From positions 42,655 to 77,786 of the forward strand of contig NZ_RYFI01000020.1 in the NCBI RefSeq assembly GCF_004103825.1: a stretch of DNA of 35,132 bases, given 5' to 3'. The translations under genes and the position numbers were made by a program. Of this stretch, positions 17,569 to 24,709 are shown piece after piece. The notes beneath the pieces were generated by a model. That model was given only the letters and a program-made list of their open reading frames with translations. It ran no database searches and was not told the origin of the DNA. This DNA comes from Hansschlegelia zhihuaiae. Its GTDB lineage: Bacteria > Pseudomonadota > Alphaproteobacteria > Rhizobiales > Methylopilaceae. Position 1 is the first letter of the stretch. Every line of letters starts with the position of its first letter.

Positions 17569-17574
17569 CTCCCA

Positions 17575-18936
17575 ATGCTCGATGCTGCTCGCTCAGCCAT
17601 TGGCCGCCTGATGCGCCGCTCGGCGAAGCCCGAGTGCGCGCGCCGCTTCGACGGTGCAGCGGGCGGTCGGCGGTTGGGCGGCGTTGGGACGTTCGGCCCG
17701 ATCAACCCGGAGGTCGGCGCGGCGGCATCCATGGTCCGCAGCCGCGCTCGCTATCTGACGCGGAACAATCACTGGATCAGCAACGCGGTCGCGAACTGGA
17801 CAACTGCGCTCGTCGGCTCGGGCATCCGCCCCACGAGCGAGAGCGTGGAGTCCGTCAACGCCTTCGACGGTTGGGCGCTCGACGCTGACATGGACGGCCG
17901 CACGGACCTTTGGGGTCTTCAGGCCACCATAGCCCGCGCACTCGTCGAGGACGGTGAGTCATTCGTCATTCTCCGGGCCGACGAAGACGGCCTCCGCGCA
18001 CTCGTGATCCCGGCCGAACAGGTTGACGAGTCGATGACCCGCGACCTCGACGGCGGGAGTTATATCGTTCAAGGCGTCGAGTTCGACGTTTCCGGCCGCC
18101 GCGTCGCCTATCACGTGCTACCGCACCGTCCGACGCAGGCATTCGCGAGCTATGCGCCGCCTGTGCGCATGGACGCCGCCGACGTGCTGCACGTCATGGC
18201 GCCGATCGCGCCGGGGCAGGTGCGCGGCGTGTCGTGGCTCGCGCCCATCATCCTGCCCGCCAATGAACTGGATCAGCTTTCCGACGCCCTTCTCGTGGGC
18301 GTGAAGATCGCTGCCATGCATGCGGGCTTTCTGATCGATCTCAACGGGACGGGGGAGCCCTTCGAAGGCGATCTGTCCGACGTCTCCATGGAGCCGGGCA
18401 TCATGCGCCGCGTTCCGGGAGGCTTCGACGTCAAGTTCTCGACGCCGCAGCAGGCGCAGCAGACCGCCGAGTTCCTGAAGCACAATCTTAGGGGCCTGGC
18501 GGCTGGTCTCGGCCTGCCGAGCCACATGCTCGACGGCGATCTGAGCGGGGCGAACTATTCAAGCCTTCGCGCCGGGCTTCTGCCGTTCCGCGCCCGCGTC
18601 GAGCAAGTGCAGTACGGCGTGCTCGTGCCGCAGCTTCTCCGTCCCGTCTGGCGACGCGTCCAACTGCTCGCGGGCGATCCCGAGGCGACCGCCGAATGGA
18701 TCATGCCGAAGCCGCTTCAGGTCGATCCGCAAAAGGACGTGGAAGCGGACGTCGCTGAGATCGAGGCCGGTCTCACAAGTCGCCGCCAGAAGGTCGCGGC
18801 TCGTGGTTGGAGCGTCGAGGAATTGGATGCCGAGATCGCCGCCGACCGCAAGCGCGAGGCTTCGCTCGGGCTGGGCTTTGGCGTGAGTCCTCAGCCGCAG
18901 TTCAAGCCTGACAATGAGGAAAATCCCGATGCCTGA
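17575..18936 (+). CDS. Phage portal protein (lambda GpB family)
   Basis: The 453-residue product would form the ring at the capsid vertex through which DNA enters. Family features include the N-terminal MVRSRARYLTRNNHWISNAVANWTTALVGSG region (split by short gaps in conservation), the stem-like YSSLRAGLLPFRARVEQVQYGVLVPQLLRPVW segment near 325-360, and the C-terminal VDPQKDVEADVAEIEAGLTSR motif with RGWSVEELDAEIAADR. Length is somewhat below the usual 500 but all regions are present. It begins six bases after the regulator stop and its end overlaps the next small gene by eight bases. Confidence 0.9.
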   Translation: MLDAARSAIGRLMRRSAKPECARRFDGAAGGRRLGGVGTFGPINPEVGAAASMVRSRARYLTRNNHWISNAVANWTTALVGSGIRPTSESVESVNAFDGWALDADMDGRTDLWGLQATIARALVEDGESFVILRADEDGLRALVIPAEQVDESMTRDLDGGSYIVQGVEFDVSGRRVAYHVLPHRPTQAFASYAPPVRMDAADVLHVMAPIAPGQVRGVSWLAPIILPANELDQLSDALLVGVKIAAMHAGFLIDLNGTGEPFEGDLSDVSMEPGIMRRVPGGFDVKFSTPQQAQQTAEFLKHNLRGLAAGLGLPSHMLDGDLSGANYSSLRAGLLPFRARVEQVQYGVLVPQLLRPVWRRVQLLAGDPEATAEWIMPKPLQVDPQKDVEADVAEIEAGLTSRRQKVAARGWSVEELDAEIAADRKREASLGLGFGVSPQPQFKPDNEENPDA

Positions 18937-19150
18937 CGCGAACCTTTTGGCAGCGATGACGCTGGTGCAAAAAATGCAAGTCATCACGGACTTACATCAG
19001 CACGGCGTGAAGCTGACGCGCGCGCAGATGCGTCGATACCTCGGTTGTTACGCGGAGGACGCGTTTGACCGCATCGAAGACCTTACTTCGCACATCACAT
19101 TTACAGGCCCAGACGGCGAACCGATCGCGACAGCGATGCCGAGGCATTGA
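18929..19150 (+). CDS. Small protein between portal and protease-capsid gene
   Basis: This 73-residue protein is of unknown function. It is helical with LAAMTLVQKMQVITDLHQHGVKLTRAQMRRYLGCYAEDA in its first half, which could be a small helix-turn-helix. It starts inside the portal gene end (ATG at 18929, with GAGGA about eight bases before). It ends with TGA overlapping the ATG of the next gene by one base. The tight coupling on both sides supports it as a real gene of the capsid operon; its role in head assembly is a guess. Confidence 0.6.
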   Translation: MPDANLLAAMTLVQKMQVITDLHQHGVKLTRAQMRRYLGCYAEDAFDRIEDLTSHITFTGPDGEPIATAMPRH

Positions 19151-20931
19151 TGTCCGACGTCCTCACTCGCCGCGTGGGAGCGATCGGCCCGAGCAGCTTC
19201 GACGAAGCCGCTATGACGGTGGAAGCAGTCGTAAGCACCTATGCGGACGTCGCCCGTCGCGACAGTCGCGGCCCCTACGTCGAACGGCTCGACGCAGCCG
19301 GGCTTGATACGCGTCGCATCGTCGGCGCGCCGCTGCTCGACGGGCATCGGCAGGGCGGAAGCCGTGACGTCATCGGCGTCGTTCAGAGCCTTCGCCACGA
19401 GCCGGGCCGACTCGTTGCCGTGCTTCGGCTGAGCGCCGCTCAGGACGTCGCGCCCGCCGTCGCCAAAATCCGCGAGGGCATCCTTCGCGGCGTCTCTGTC
19501 GGCTACCGGGTCGCCCGCTGGGCCGAGTCCATCATCAACGGCGAGCGCGTCCGTACGGCGGCGGCGTGGTCGATCTTCGAAGTCTCCGCCGTGCCGATCG
19601 GGGCTGATCCCGACGCCAGCTTCAGGAGTGAGCCCATGAGCGAGAACGACGAACTGCCGACCGTAGAGGCGCCCTCGATCGAGATGCCCGAAGCGCAGCA
19701 GGCGCAGATTCGCAGCTTGGCGGAGGTCGCGGGACTGACGCGCGGCTGGGCGGAAGATCGGATCGACGAGGGGCTTTCGGTTGAGGACGCCCGCAAGCGT
19801 GTTCAGGACGAACTTCGCCGCCGCTCGGCGGCCACTCCTCACATCCGCACGGCTTCGCCTCAGAACGATGGCGTCGCCCGGTTCCGCGCGATGGAAGACG
19901 CGCTCGCGACCCGCAGCGGCGTCGTGATCGAGGATGCTCGTGCAGATGCGGCGCGCCCCTACATGGGCTTCAGTCTCCGCGACTTTGCGCGAGCTTCGCT
20001 TGAGGCGCGCGGCGTCTCGACAGCTGGCATGGACCCGGACGCGCTGTTCCGGGCCGCGCTTCACACGACGAGCGACTTTCCGCAGCTTCTGACGGGCGCC
20101 GGGCGACGGACGCTGCTCGCTAGCTTTACGGCCGCCGCATCCCCGCTGAAGAGCCTCGCACGGCAGGGTTCTCGGGTGGACTTCCGAACGGGCTCCACGC
20201 TTCGCCTTGGCGAGATCGGGGCTCTGCAGAAGGTCAGTGAGGCGGGCGAAATCAAATCGGTTTCCCGATCCGAAGCCGTCGAGGCTTACGCGCTCGACAC
20301 CTATGGCGCGCTATTCACGATCAGCCGCAAGGCGCTCATCAATGACGACCTCGGGGCGTTCAACGATTGGGCGTCGGCGGCAGGACAGGCTGCGGCGCAG
20401 ACAGAGGCCGCGCTTCTGTGGTCGCTGCTCAGTCAGTCGAACGGCGCCGGGCCGACGATGGGCGATGGCAAGCGCCTCTTCCACTCGGACCACGGCAACA
20501 CGCTGACAGGCGCGCCCCTGAGCGTCGAGGCTCTGTCTGACGCGCGCCTCGCCATGCGTCAGCAGACCGGACTCGACGGCAAGACGCGCATCACGGTCAC
20601 GCCGAAGTATCTCGTGGTCGGTCCCGAGCTTGAGACGGAAGCCGAGAAGGTGCTCGCCTCGATCTACGCGGCGACCACTTCGGACGCGAACCCGTTCAGT
20701 CAGAAGCTCACGCTGCTCGTGGAGCCACGAATCATCGACGATTCATGGTTTGTGTTCGCGGACCCCGCGTCCGCGCCCGCGCTCGAATACAGCTACCTCA
20801 GCAGCGCGCCAGGGCCGCAGATGAGCGAGCGCGAGGGCTGGGAAGTCCTGTCCCGCGAATTCCGAGTTGTGCTCGACTTCGGCGCGGGAGCGCTTGATTG
20901 GCGCGGCGCCGTCCGCAATCCGGGCGCCTGA
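19150..20931 (+). CDS. Prohead protease-major capsid protein fusion
   Basis: The 593-residue polyprotein has two parts. Residues 20-160 match a prohead (S78/HK97-like) protease: LLDGHRQGG with His66, GVSVGY with Ser116, and AWSIFEVSAVPIGAD with Glu144. A charged linker (about 163-240) resembles a scaffold/delta segment. Residues 250-593 match the Mu gpT/HK97-fold major capsid protein, with LKSLARQGSRVDF, YGALFTISRKALINDD and GDGKRLFHSDHGN. Self-cleavage would release mature capsid subunits. The start is ATG at 19150, overlapping the previous stop (TGATG). Fused protease-capsid genes occur in some phages, but here it saves space in a small element. This is the key evidence that the element makes its own capsid. 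Confidence 0.85.
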   Translation: MSDVLTRRVGAIGPSSFDEAAMTVEAVVSTYADVARRDSRGPYVERLDAAGLDTRRIVGAPLLDGHRQGGSRDVIGVVQSLRHEPGRLVAVLRLSAAQDVAPAVAKIREGILRGVSVGYRVARWAESIINGERVRTAAAWSIFEVSAVPIGADPDASFRSEPMSENDELPTVEAPSIEMPEAQQAQIRSLAEVAGLTRGWAEDRIDEGLSVEDARKRVQDELRRRSAATPHIRTASPQNDGVARFRAMEDALATRSGVVIEDARADAARPYMGFSLRDFARASLEARGVSTAGMDPDALFRAALHTTSDFPQLLTGAGRRTLLASFTAAASPLKSLARQGSRVDFRTGSTLRLGEIGALQKVSEAGEIKSVSRSEAVEAYALDTYGALFTISRKALINDDLGAFNDWASAAGQAAAQTEAALLWSLLSQSNGAGPTMGDGKRLFHSDHGNTLTGAPLSVEALSDARLAMRQQTGLDGKTRITVTPKYLVVGPELETEAEKVLASIYAATTSDANPFSQKLTLLVEPRIIDDSWFVFADPASAPALEYSYLSSAPGPQMSEREGWEVLSREFRVVLDFGAGALDWRGAVRNPGA

Positions 20932-21167
20932 TGAGCGCCCGCGACGCACAGTGGCTCGCAAAGCTGCGGGCCAAACGGGACGCGCTCATTGAGGCGCGTC
21001 TCGAAGGCGTCCGCGAGCTTCAGGACCAGAGCGGCGAGCGCATCGTCTATCGCAGCGACAACGAGATGCGCGCCGCGATTTCCGACGTGAACCGTCTCAT
21101 TCAGGACGCGGAGCGGGCGAGCCCGTCCACTATCCGCTTCCGCACCTCGAAAGGATTGGATCGATGA
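20931..21167 (+). CDS. Head-tail joining protein (gpW-like)
   Basis: The 78-residue product has the pattern of small gpW-type joiners: an N-terminal helix with LAKLRAKRDALIEARLEGVREL, a short beta element SGERIVYRSDNEM, and a second helix AAISDVNRLIQDAER. Such proteins sit on the portal and prepare the head for tail docking. Start ATG at 20931 overlaps the capsid stop by one base, and its end overlaps the DUF2190 gene by four (ATGA). In a tail-less satellite this would be the piece that docks helper tails. Confidence 0.7.
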   Translation: MSARDAQWLAKLRAKRDALIEARLEGVRELQDQSGERIVYRSDNEMRAAISDVNRLIQDAERASPSTIRFRTSKGLDR

Positions 21168-21481
21168 GGAACTACGTTCAGAAAGGCGAGAACGTCACCA
21201 TCCCGAGCCCGGCCGACGTCAAAAGTGGCGACGTCATCATCGTCGGGGGGCTGTCGGGCGTTGCCGCAGGCGATGCCGCGCCGGGCTCGGACCTCGACAT
21301 CGTAACGGTGGGCGTGTTCGATCTACCCAAGGTCGCGGCTGAAGGCTTTGAGATCGGCGATCCCGTCTATTTCGACGAAGCCTCCAAGCTCGTCACCACG
21401 GACGACGCCAACGCTCGCATCGGCGTCGCTGTGACGGTCGCCGCGAACCCAAGCGGCGGCGTCCACGTCCGGCTTGGCTGA
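21164..21481 (+). CDS. DUF2190 capsid-associated protein
   Basis: The 105-residue product begins MRNYVQKGENVTIPSPADV, followed by VKSGDVIIVGGLSGVAAGDAAPGSD split into beta strands, and ends GIAVTVAANPSGG-like HVRLG. This is the DUF2190 pattern of small beta-rich proteins encoded next to capsid genes, probably decoration or head-stabilising proteins. It is the last gene of the rightward operon; a strong hairpin follows at 21520. Confidence 0.85.
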   Translation: MRNYVQKGENVTIPSPADVKSGDVIIVGGLSGVAAGDAAPGSDLDIVTVGVFDLPKVAAEGFEIGDPVYFDEASKLVTTDDANARIGVAVTVAANPSGGVHVRLG

Positions 21482-21519
21482 GGATAGACGGAGAGGTTTG
21501 AGCCGACGCCTTTCTGTCT

Positions 21520-21556
21520 AAAGGCCCTCTCGTCACCAATAGGCGGGAGGGCCTTT
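21520..21556. terminator. Bidirectional terminator hairpin
   Basis: AAAGGCCCTC (21520-21529) and GAGGGCCTTT (21547-21556) form a perfect 10-bp stem with a 17-base loop. The stem ends in A's on one side and T's on the other, so it can terminate both the capsid operon and the convergent cyclase-like gene, whose stop codon overlaps its edge. Confidence 0.8.
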
Positions 21557-22338
21557 CAGCCCCACGCACCTTCAGGAGTTCCCATATTGGCGATCAACTC
21601 CGTCCAGTCGATCGGAACGATATGGGAGAAATCAAAGTCGGTCTCGATGAGTTTTTTTGTTAGGCCGGGGTGACGGTAAGAGATCATTTTCCACGCATTG
21701 GCGTGCTTAACTCTTACCTGCTCTTGTAAACTCTGATCGTTTGAATATCGGAAAACTCTACTGAGATAGGTAAGCTCATAAACAAGCCAGCCCTCGATTC
21801 CAGGCCCTGTCACGTGCTCGGCATGAATTGGATAGTCTTCATAATTAAAGCTTATTGAATTTAATGTCTGCATTATGTGCATATAGTACGAATTATCATC
21901 GAACTTCGTCAGATTGAATACATCGGAATGCTCTGAAAGAGCCGCGTCCAAGAATACGCCTGTTGATTTTATGGTTTTTTCTATCTCATAACATCTGATG
22001 AGAGCCTCACCGTAATATGCATCAAGATTTTTCATCTCAAAATGCTCGAACTCTCCAACGGTTATGTAAGCCCTGAAGTGGATGTCGCTAGTAATAATTC
22101 TGTAAAACAGATCTTGAGCAAATTCAGCCAGCCACATGACTGCCGAATTGATGTTATCTAACCAAAATTCAGAGCCATAAACAATTATAGTATCGGAAAA
22201 TACTATACATCTAAAGTCTCGATCGGTATGTACATTCAGTTCGTCGATATTTTTATAAAGTCCTTTTATGTCTTTACCGGACACAACCATGTCCTTAAAG
22301 CCAAGTATGTCTATATAGAGAAAAACTCTATCTGACAT
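21556..22338 (-). CDS. Class III nucleotide-cyclase-like protein, candidate Pycsar-type signal synthase
   Basis: The 260-residue cytoplasmic protein has the palm-type cyclase pattern: FLYIDILGF with Asp10, a second metal-site-like FSDTIIVY with Asp49, and then FRAYITVGEF and YYGEALIRCYEIEK around 90-140. The spacing of about 40 residues between the two aspartates fits class III adenylate/guanylate cyclases and the related cyclases of Pycsar defence. No GGDEF, CdnE-type or sensor domain is present. The gene is strikingly AT-rich compared with all neighbours, including the integrase 12 bases away, which marks it as foreign cargo. A bacteriophage-triggered signalling role is inference; the product nucleotide is unknown. 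No adjacent cNMP-binding effector is seen. Confidence 0.55.
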   Translation of the reverse strand: MSDRVFLYIDILGFKDMVVSGKDIKGLYKNIDELNVHTDRDFRCIVFSDTIIVYGSEFWLDNINSAVMWLAEFAQDLFYRIITSDIHFRAYITVGEFEHFEMKNLDAYYGEALIRCYEIEKTIKSTGVFLDAALSEHSDVFNLTKFDDNSYYMHIMQTLNSISFNYEDYPIHAEHVTGPGIEGWLVYELTYLSRVFRYSNDQSLQEQVRVKHANAWKMISYRHPGLTKKLIETDFDFSHIVPIDWTELIANMGTPEGAWG

Positions 22339-22350
22339 GATTTTCTTCTT

Positions 22351-23559
22351 TCAAGGATAGCTTCTGGCGATCTTATTCGACTTCATTGATTTCAACTGGT
22401 TGGCCCACCAGTCCATCAGCTTCACGCGTTCGTCCCAATATTTCGACCGATTGTAGATCGATCGAATGCGATCCGCTGGCACATGCGCGAGCTGTGCCTC
22501 GATAACGTCAGGGCTCCATTTGCCCGACTCGTTCGCGATCGTGCTGAACGTCGAGCGAAAGCCGTGGGCGCTCATCTCCTCGCCTGTGTAGCCCATGCGC
22601 CTAAGCGCGCTGTTCATGGCGTTTTCCGACAGCGGGCGTAGCACCGACCTGATCGAGGGAAAGATCAGTCGCTCGTCTCCCGAAAAGCGTTTGATGCCGT
22701 TCAGCACGACGGCAGCGGCAGGGCTGAGCGGGACGTCATGCGCGCGCCGCATCTTCATTCGTTCAGCCGGGATGCGCCATACTCCCGACTCAAGGTCGAT
22801 CTCCGCCCACGTTGCAAAGCGCACTTCCCCGGGTCGCGCTGCCGTGAGCGCAAGAAATTTCATGGCCGCTGCGAGCGTCGGCCAACCATCATAGTCGTCG
22901 AGCGCGCGCATAAGGCCGCCCAGCTTTTTTGGGTCGGTGAGCGCGGCGCGATTTACCACCTGAACCGGAAGCAACGCGTTCCGAAGGGCGCTTGTCGGGT
23001 CGCCAGTTGCTCGCAAGGTCGCGACTGCGTGACGAAAGACAGCGCCGATCGCCCCGCGCGTTTTATGGGCCGTTTCTCGACGGCCGGATGCCTCAATCTT
23101 TTGGAGCAGCTTGAGCACGTCGGCTGCGGTGACCTGCGCAATCGGCTGATCCGCAAGCGATGCGCTCAATGTCTTCAGATACCAGTGCGATTTTTCAATG
23201 GTGGCCTCTGACCGTCCCGAGGCGCGCATGCGCACAAGATATTCGTCAGCGAGGGCGCCGAACGTATTCTGCGTTTCTGCCTCTGCACGATGCTTTGCAG
23301 CCTTTCGGTCCGCCGAGGGGTCGGTCCCGTGCGCTAAGAGCTTTCGGGCCTCAGCCCTGCGCTCGCGAGCATCGGCAAGCGTGATCTCCGGGTACTTCCC
23401 AAGGCTGATCGTTTTGCGCGTACCGTCAAACCGATAATCCAGCCGCCACAGCTTCGAACCGGCTGGATTTACGAGCAGATAGAGCCCCTGCTCGTCGCTC
23501 AGTTTCATAGGTTTTTCAGCGGCTTTCGCTTTTCGAACTGCCAGATCGGAAAGGGGCAT
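22351..23559 (-). CDS. int: Tyrosine-type integrase (P4-like, DUF4102 N-terminus)
   Basis: The 402-residue recombinase catalyses integration and excision at tRNA-Met. The N-terminal arm-binding domain (about 1-85) has MPLSDLAVRKAK and LYLLVNPAGSKLWRLDYRF. A core-binding domain follows (about 105-190). The catalytic domain has ARPGEVR with the first Arg, HGFRST with the His-x-x-Arg pair, LAHV with the second His, and the Tyr in RSIYNRSKY. The frame is open to 23778 but that would enter the tRNA and att region, so the ATG at 23559 is chosen. It lies 190 bases from attR, the standard arrangement. Confidence 0.92.
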   Translation of the reverse strand: MPLSDLAVRKAKAAEKPMKLSDEQGLYLLVNPAGSKLWRLDYRFDGTRKTISLGKYPEITLADARERRAEARKLLAHGTDPSADRKAAKHRAEAETQNTFGALADEYLVRMRASGRSEATIEKSHWYLKTLSASLADQPIAQVTAADVLKLLQKIEASGRRETAHKTRGAIGAVFRHAVATLRATGDPTSALRNALLPVQVVNRAALTDPKKLGGLMRALDDYDGWPTLAAAMKFLALTAARPGEVRFATWAEIDLESGVWRIPAERMKMRRAHDVPLSPAAAVVLNGIKRFSGDERLIFPSIRSVLRPLSENAMNSALRRMGYTGEEMSAHGFRSTFSTIANESGKWSPDVIEAQLAHVPADRIRSIYNRSKYWDERVKLMDWWANQLKSMKSNKIARSYP

Positions 23560-23581
23560 TTGCGGCCGCTCCAAAGGGTCG

Positions 23582-23633
23582 TGACGGTACGATCCTGGCG
23601 GCTGACGGTAGGCGAGTCCATTTCGTACCGTCA
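23582..23633. promoter_or_regulatory. TGACGGTA repeats upstream of int
   Basis: TGACGGTACGA (23582-23592) and TCGTACCGTCA (23623-23633) are perfect 11-bp inverted copies; a partial direct copy TGACGGTA lies between (23603-23610). They occupy the integrase promoter region just before the ATG at 23559. They could be an autoregulatory or Xis-binding operator. Confidence 0.5.
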
Positions 23634-23649
23634 AATTGGCGGTATTTGT

Positions 23650-23740
23650 TGATATCCGCTGATACGCGATGATACGGAAAAAGCCGTCAAACTCCTCATT
23701 TCTGAGGAATTCTGATGCATCCTGATATGGCCTGATATGG
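23650..23740. repeat. Phased TGAT direct repeats beside attR
   Basis: TGAT begins at 23650, 23660 and 23670, and again at 23713, 23723 and 23733. These are two triplets each with exact 10-base phasing, and the last two units are TGATATGG. The second triplet ends just before the core att repeat at 23746. One-turn phasing is typical of DNA-bending protein sites; recombinase arm or excisionase sites are the natural guess. Confidence 0.5.
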
Positions 23741-23745
23741 AAATT

Positions 23746-23822
23746 TGGTAGCGGAGGAGGGACTCGAACCCCCGACACGCGGATTATGATTCCGCTGCTC
23801 TAACCAGCTGAGCTACTCCGCC
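23746..23822 (-). tRNA. tRNA-Met (CAU anticodon), elongator type
   Basis: A 77-base cloverleaf is visible: acceptor stem GGCGGAG/CTCCGCT, D arm GCTC/GAGC, anticodon stem GCGGA/TCCGC with loop ATCATAA giving CAU, T arm GGGGG-TTCGAGT-CCCTC, and an encoded CCA end. Its last 19 bases are the attR core, so integration left the gene intact by restoring its 3' end. tRNA-Ile2 also has a CAU anticodon in DNA, but this acceptor and T-arm sequence is that of elongator Met in Hyphomicrobiales. Confidence 0.93.
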
Positions 23823-23932
23823 ACGGCGCGAGAGCCCGGTCGGGAGGTCGCGGCGCGGGCGGATATAAGGAGGGCCGCCGAGCGGTGTCAAGCAAGCCGC
23901 CGGCCCCTGAAAGCGTTCGGTCCGCCGGACGT

Positions 23933-24571
23933 TCAGCCGCGCCGCCGGGCGCTCTTCGGCTCGGCCGTCGGCTGCGGGTCGTAGCCCACGAGGATGCGCC
24001 AGCCGCGGAAGCGGTTCGTCGGCGTCGGCACCACGATCTGATCGTCGATCTTGGTGAAGTCGGCCTTGGTGTCGCCCGACGGCACGCTCACCGCGATCAG
24101 GTGGACCTGCGAATAGACCGGCTTGTTCTGCTCGTCCACGACCGCGATCCGGAGCGGCACGCTGAACGTGCCGGGCGCGCCCTTCGGCCCGAGAATGACG
24201 CGGCCCACGACCCCGACGCGGATGCCGGCCTCGACGCCGAGATTGGAGCACTCGCGCGCGGTCTCGGCGATGCTGGCCTGCCAGCGCACCGAGAACGGGT
24301 CCGTCGCCTCGCCGTCGAACACACGGTGGGAGGCCGCGCCTTCGAGGATCTCGATCGGAGGACAGTCGCGCTTGATCGCCTGGTCGACCGGCGGCGTGAG
24401 CGGCGGGGGGTTGGCGTTTCCGAGCAGCAGCTTGGTGCCCAGCCCGGGATTGGCGGTCGGGCGGTTCGGGTCGTCGGGATTGACCGTGCCGCAGGCGGCG
24501 AGCGCGATGCAGAGCGCGGAGCCGAGGCCGATCCAGCCTGCTCTCGCCATGAAGGATACGCGACGCGTCAT
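23933..24571 (-). CDS. Hypothetical lipoprotein
   Basis: The 212-residue product starts with a lipoprotein signal: basic start, hydrophobic GLGSALCIALA and lipobox LAAC with the Cys near 27. A Pro-rich segment follows, then a beta-rich domain (about 80-190) including VEAGIRVGVVGRVILGPKG and VPLRIAVVDEQ. It probably sits in the outer or inner membrane. A GAGG ribosome site lies seven bases before the ATG at 24571; a second ATG at 24550 is possible. It ends near the tRNA gene and is divergent from ispH. Family not identified. Confidence 0.75.
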   Translation of the reverse strand: MTRRVSFMARAGWIGLGSALCIALAACGTVNPDDPNRPTANPGLGTKLLLGNANPPPLTPPVDQAIKRDCPPIEILEGAASHRVFDGEATDPFSVRWQASIAETARECSNLGVEAGIRVGVVGRVILGPKGAPGTFSVPLRIAVVDEQNKPVYSQVHLIAVSVPSGDTKADFTKIDDQIVVPTPTNRFRGWRILVGYDPQPTAEPKSARRRG

Positions 24572-24709
24572 CGGGAGACCTCGGACTGTCGCCGCGCCGG
24601 CCCGCGGCGGCGAGCCTTATAGCAAGCCGCCTCGCGGCTTGGGAAGGCGCAGGGCCTCGGCTTGACACCCCGGGCCCGGCCGTCCCATCTCGCCGCCGAG
24701 GCCCGATCC

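Larger units (their letters stand above)
10656..23764. mobile_element. 13.1-kb tail-less phage satellite (cf-PICI-like) in tRNA-Met
   Basis: The element is bounded by a perfect 19-bp direct repeat (10656-10674 and 23746-23764); the right copy is the 3' end of tRNA-Met. It carries a P4-type integrase beside attR, a P4-like primase-helicase, small and large terminase, a MerR-like regulator, portal, a protease-capsid fusion, a gpW-like joiner and a DUF2190 protein. No tail tube, tape measure, baseplate, fibre, holin or endolysin gene is present, and every gap is too small to hide them. The gene set and size match capsid-forming phage-inducible islands, which package themselves in their own heads and borrow helper tails. 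A tail-deleted prophage is the alternative. The sharp att repeats, the compact gene order and the absence of fragments argue against recent decay. Confidence 0.8.

Noticed and set aside
10656-23764. An intact functional prophage
   Set aside because: There is no tail, tape-measure, lysis or holin gene and no gap large enough to hold them.
23746-23822. tRNA-Ile2 (CAU read as lysidine)
   Set aside because: The acceptor and T-arm sequence match the elongator tRNA-Met type of Hyphomicrobiales rather than the Ile2 type.
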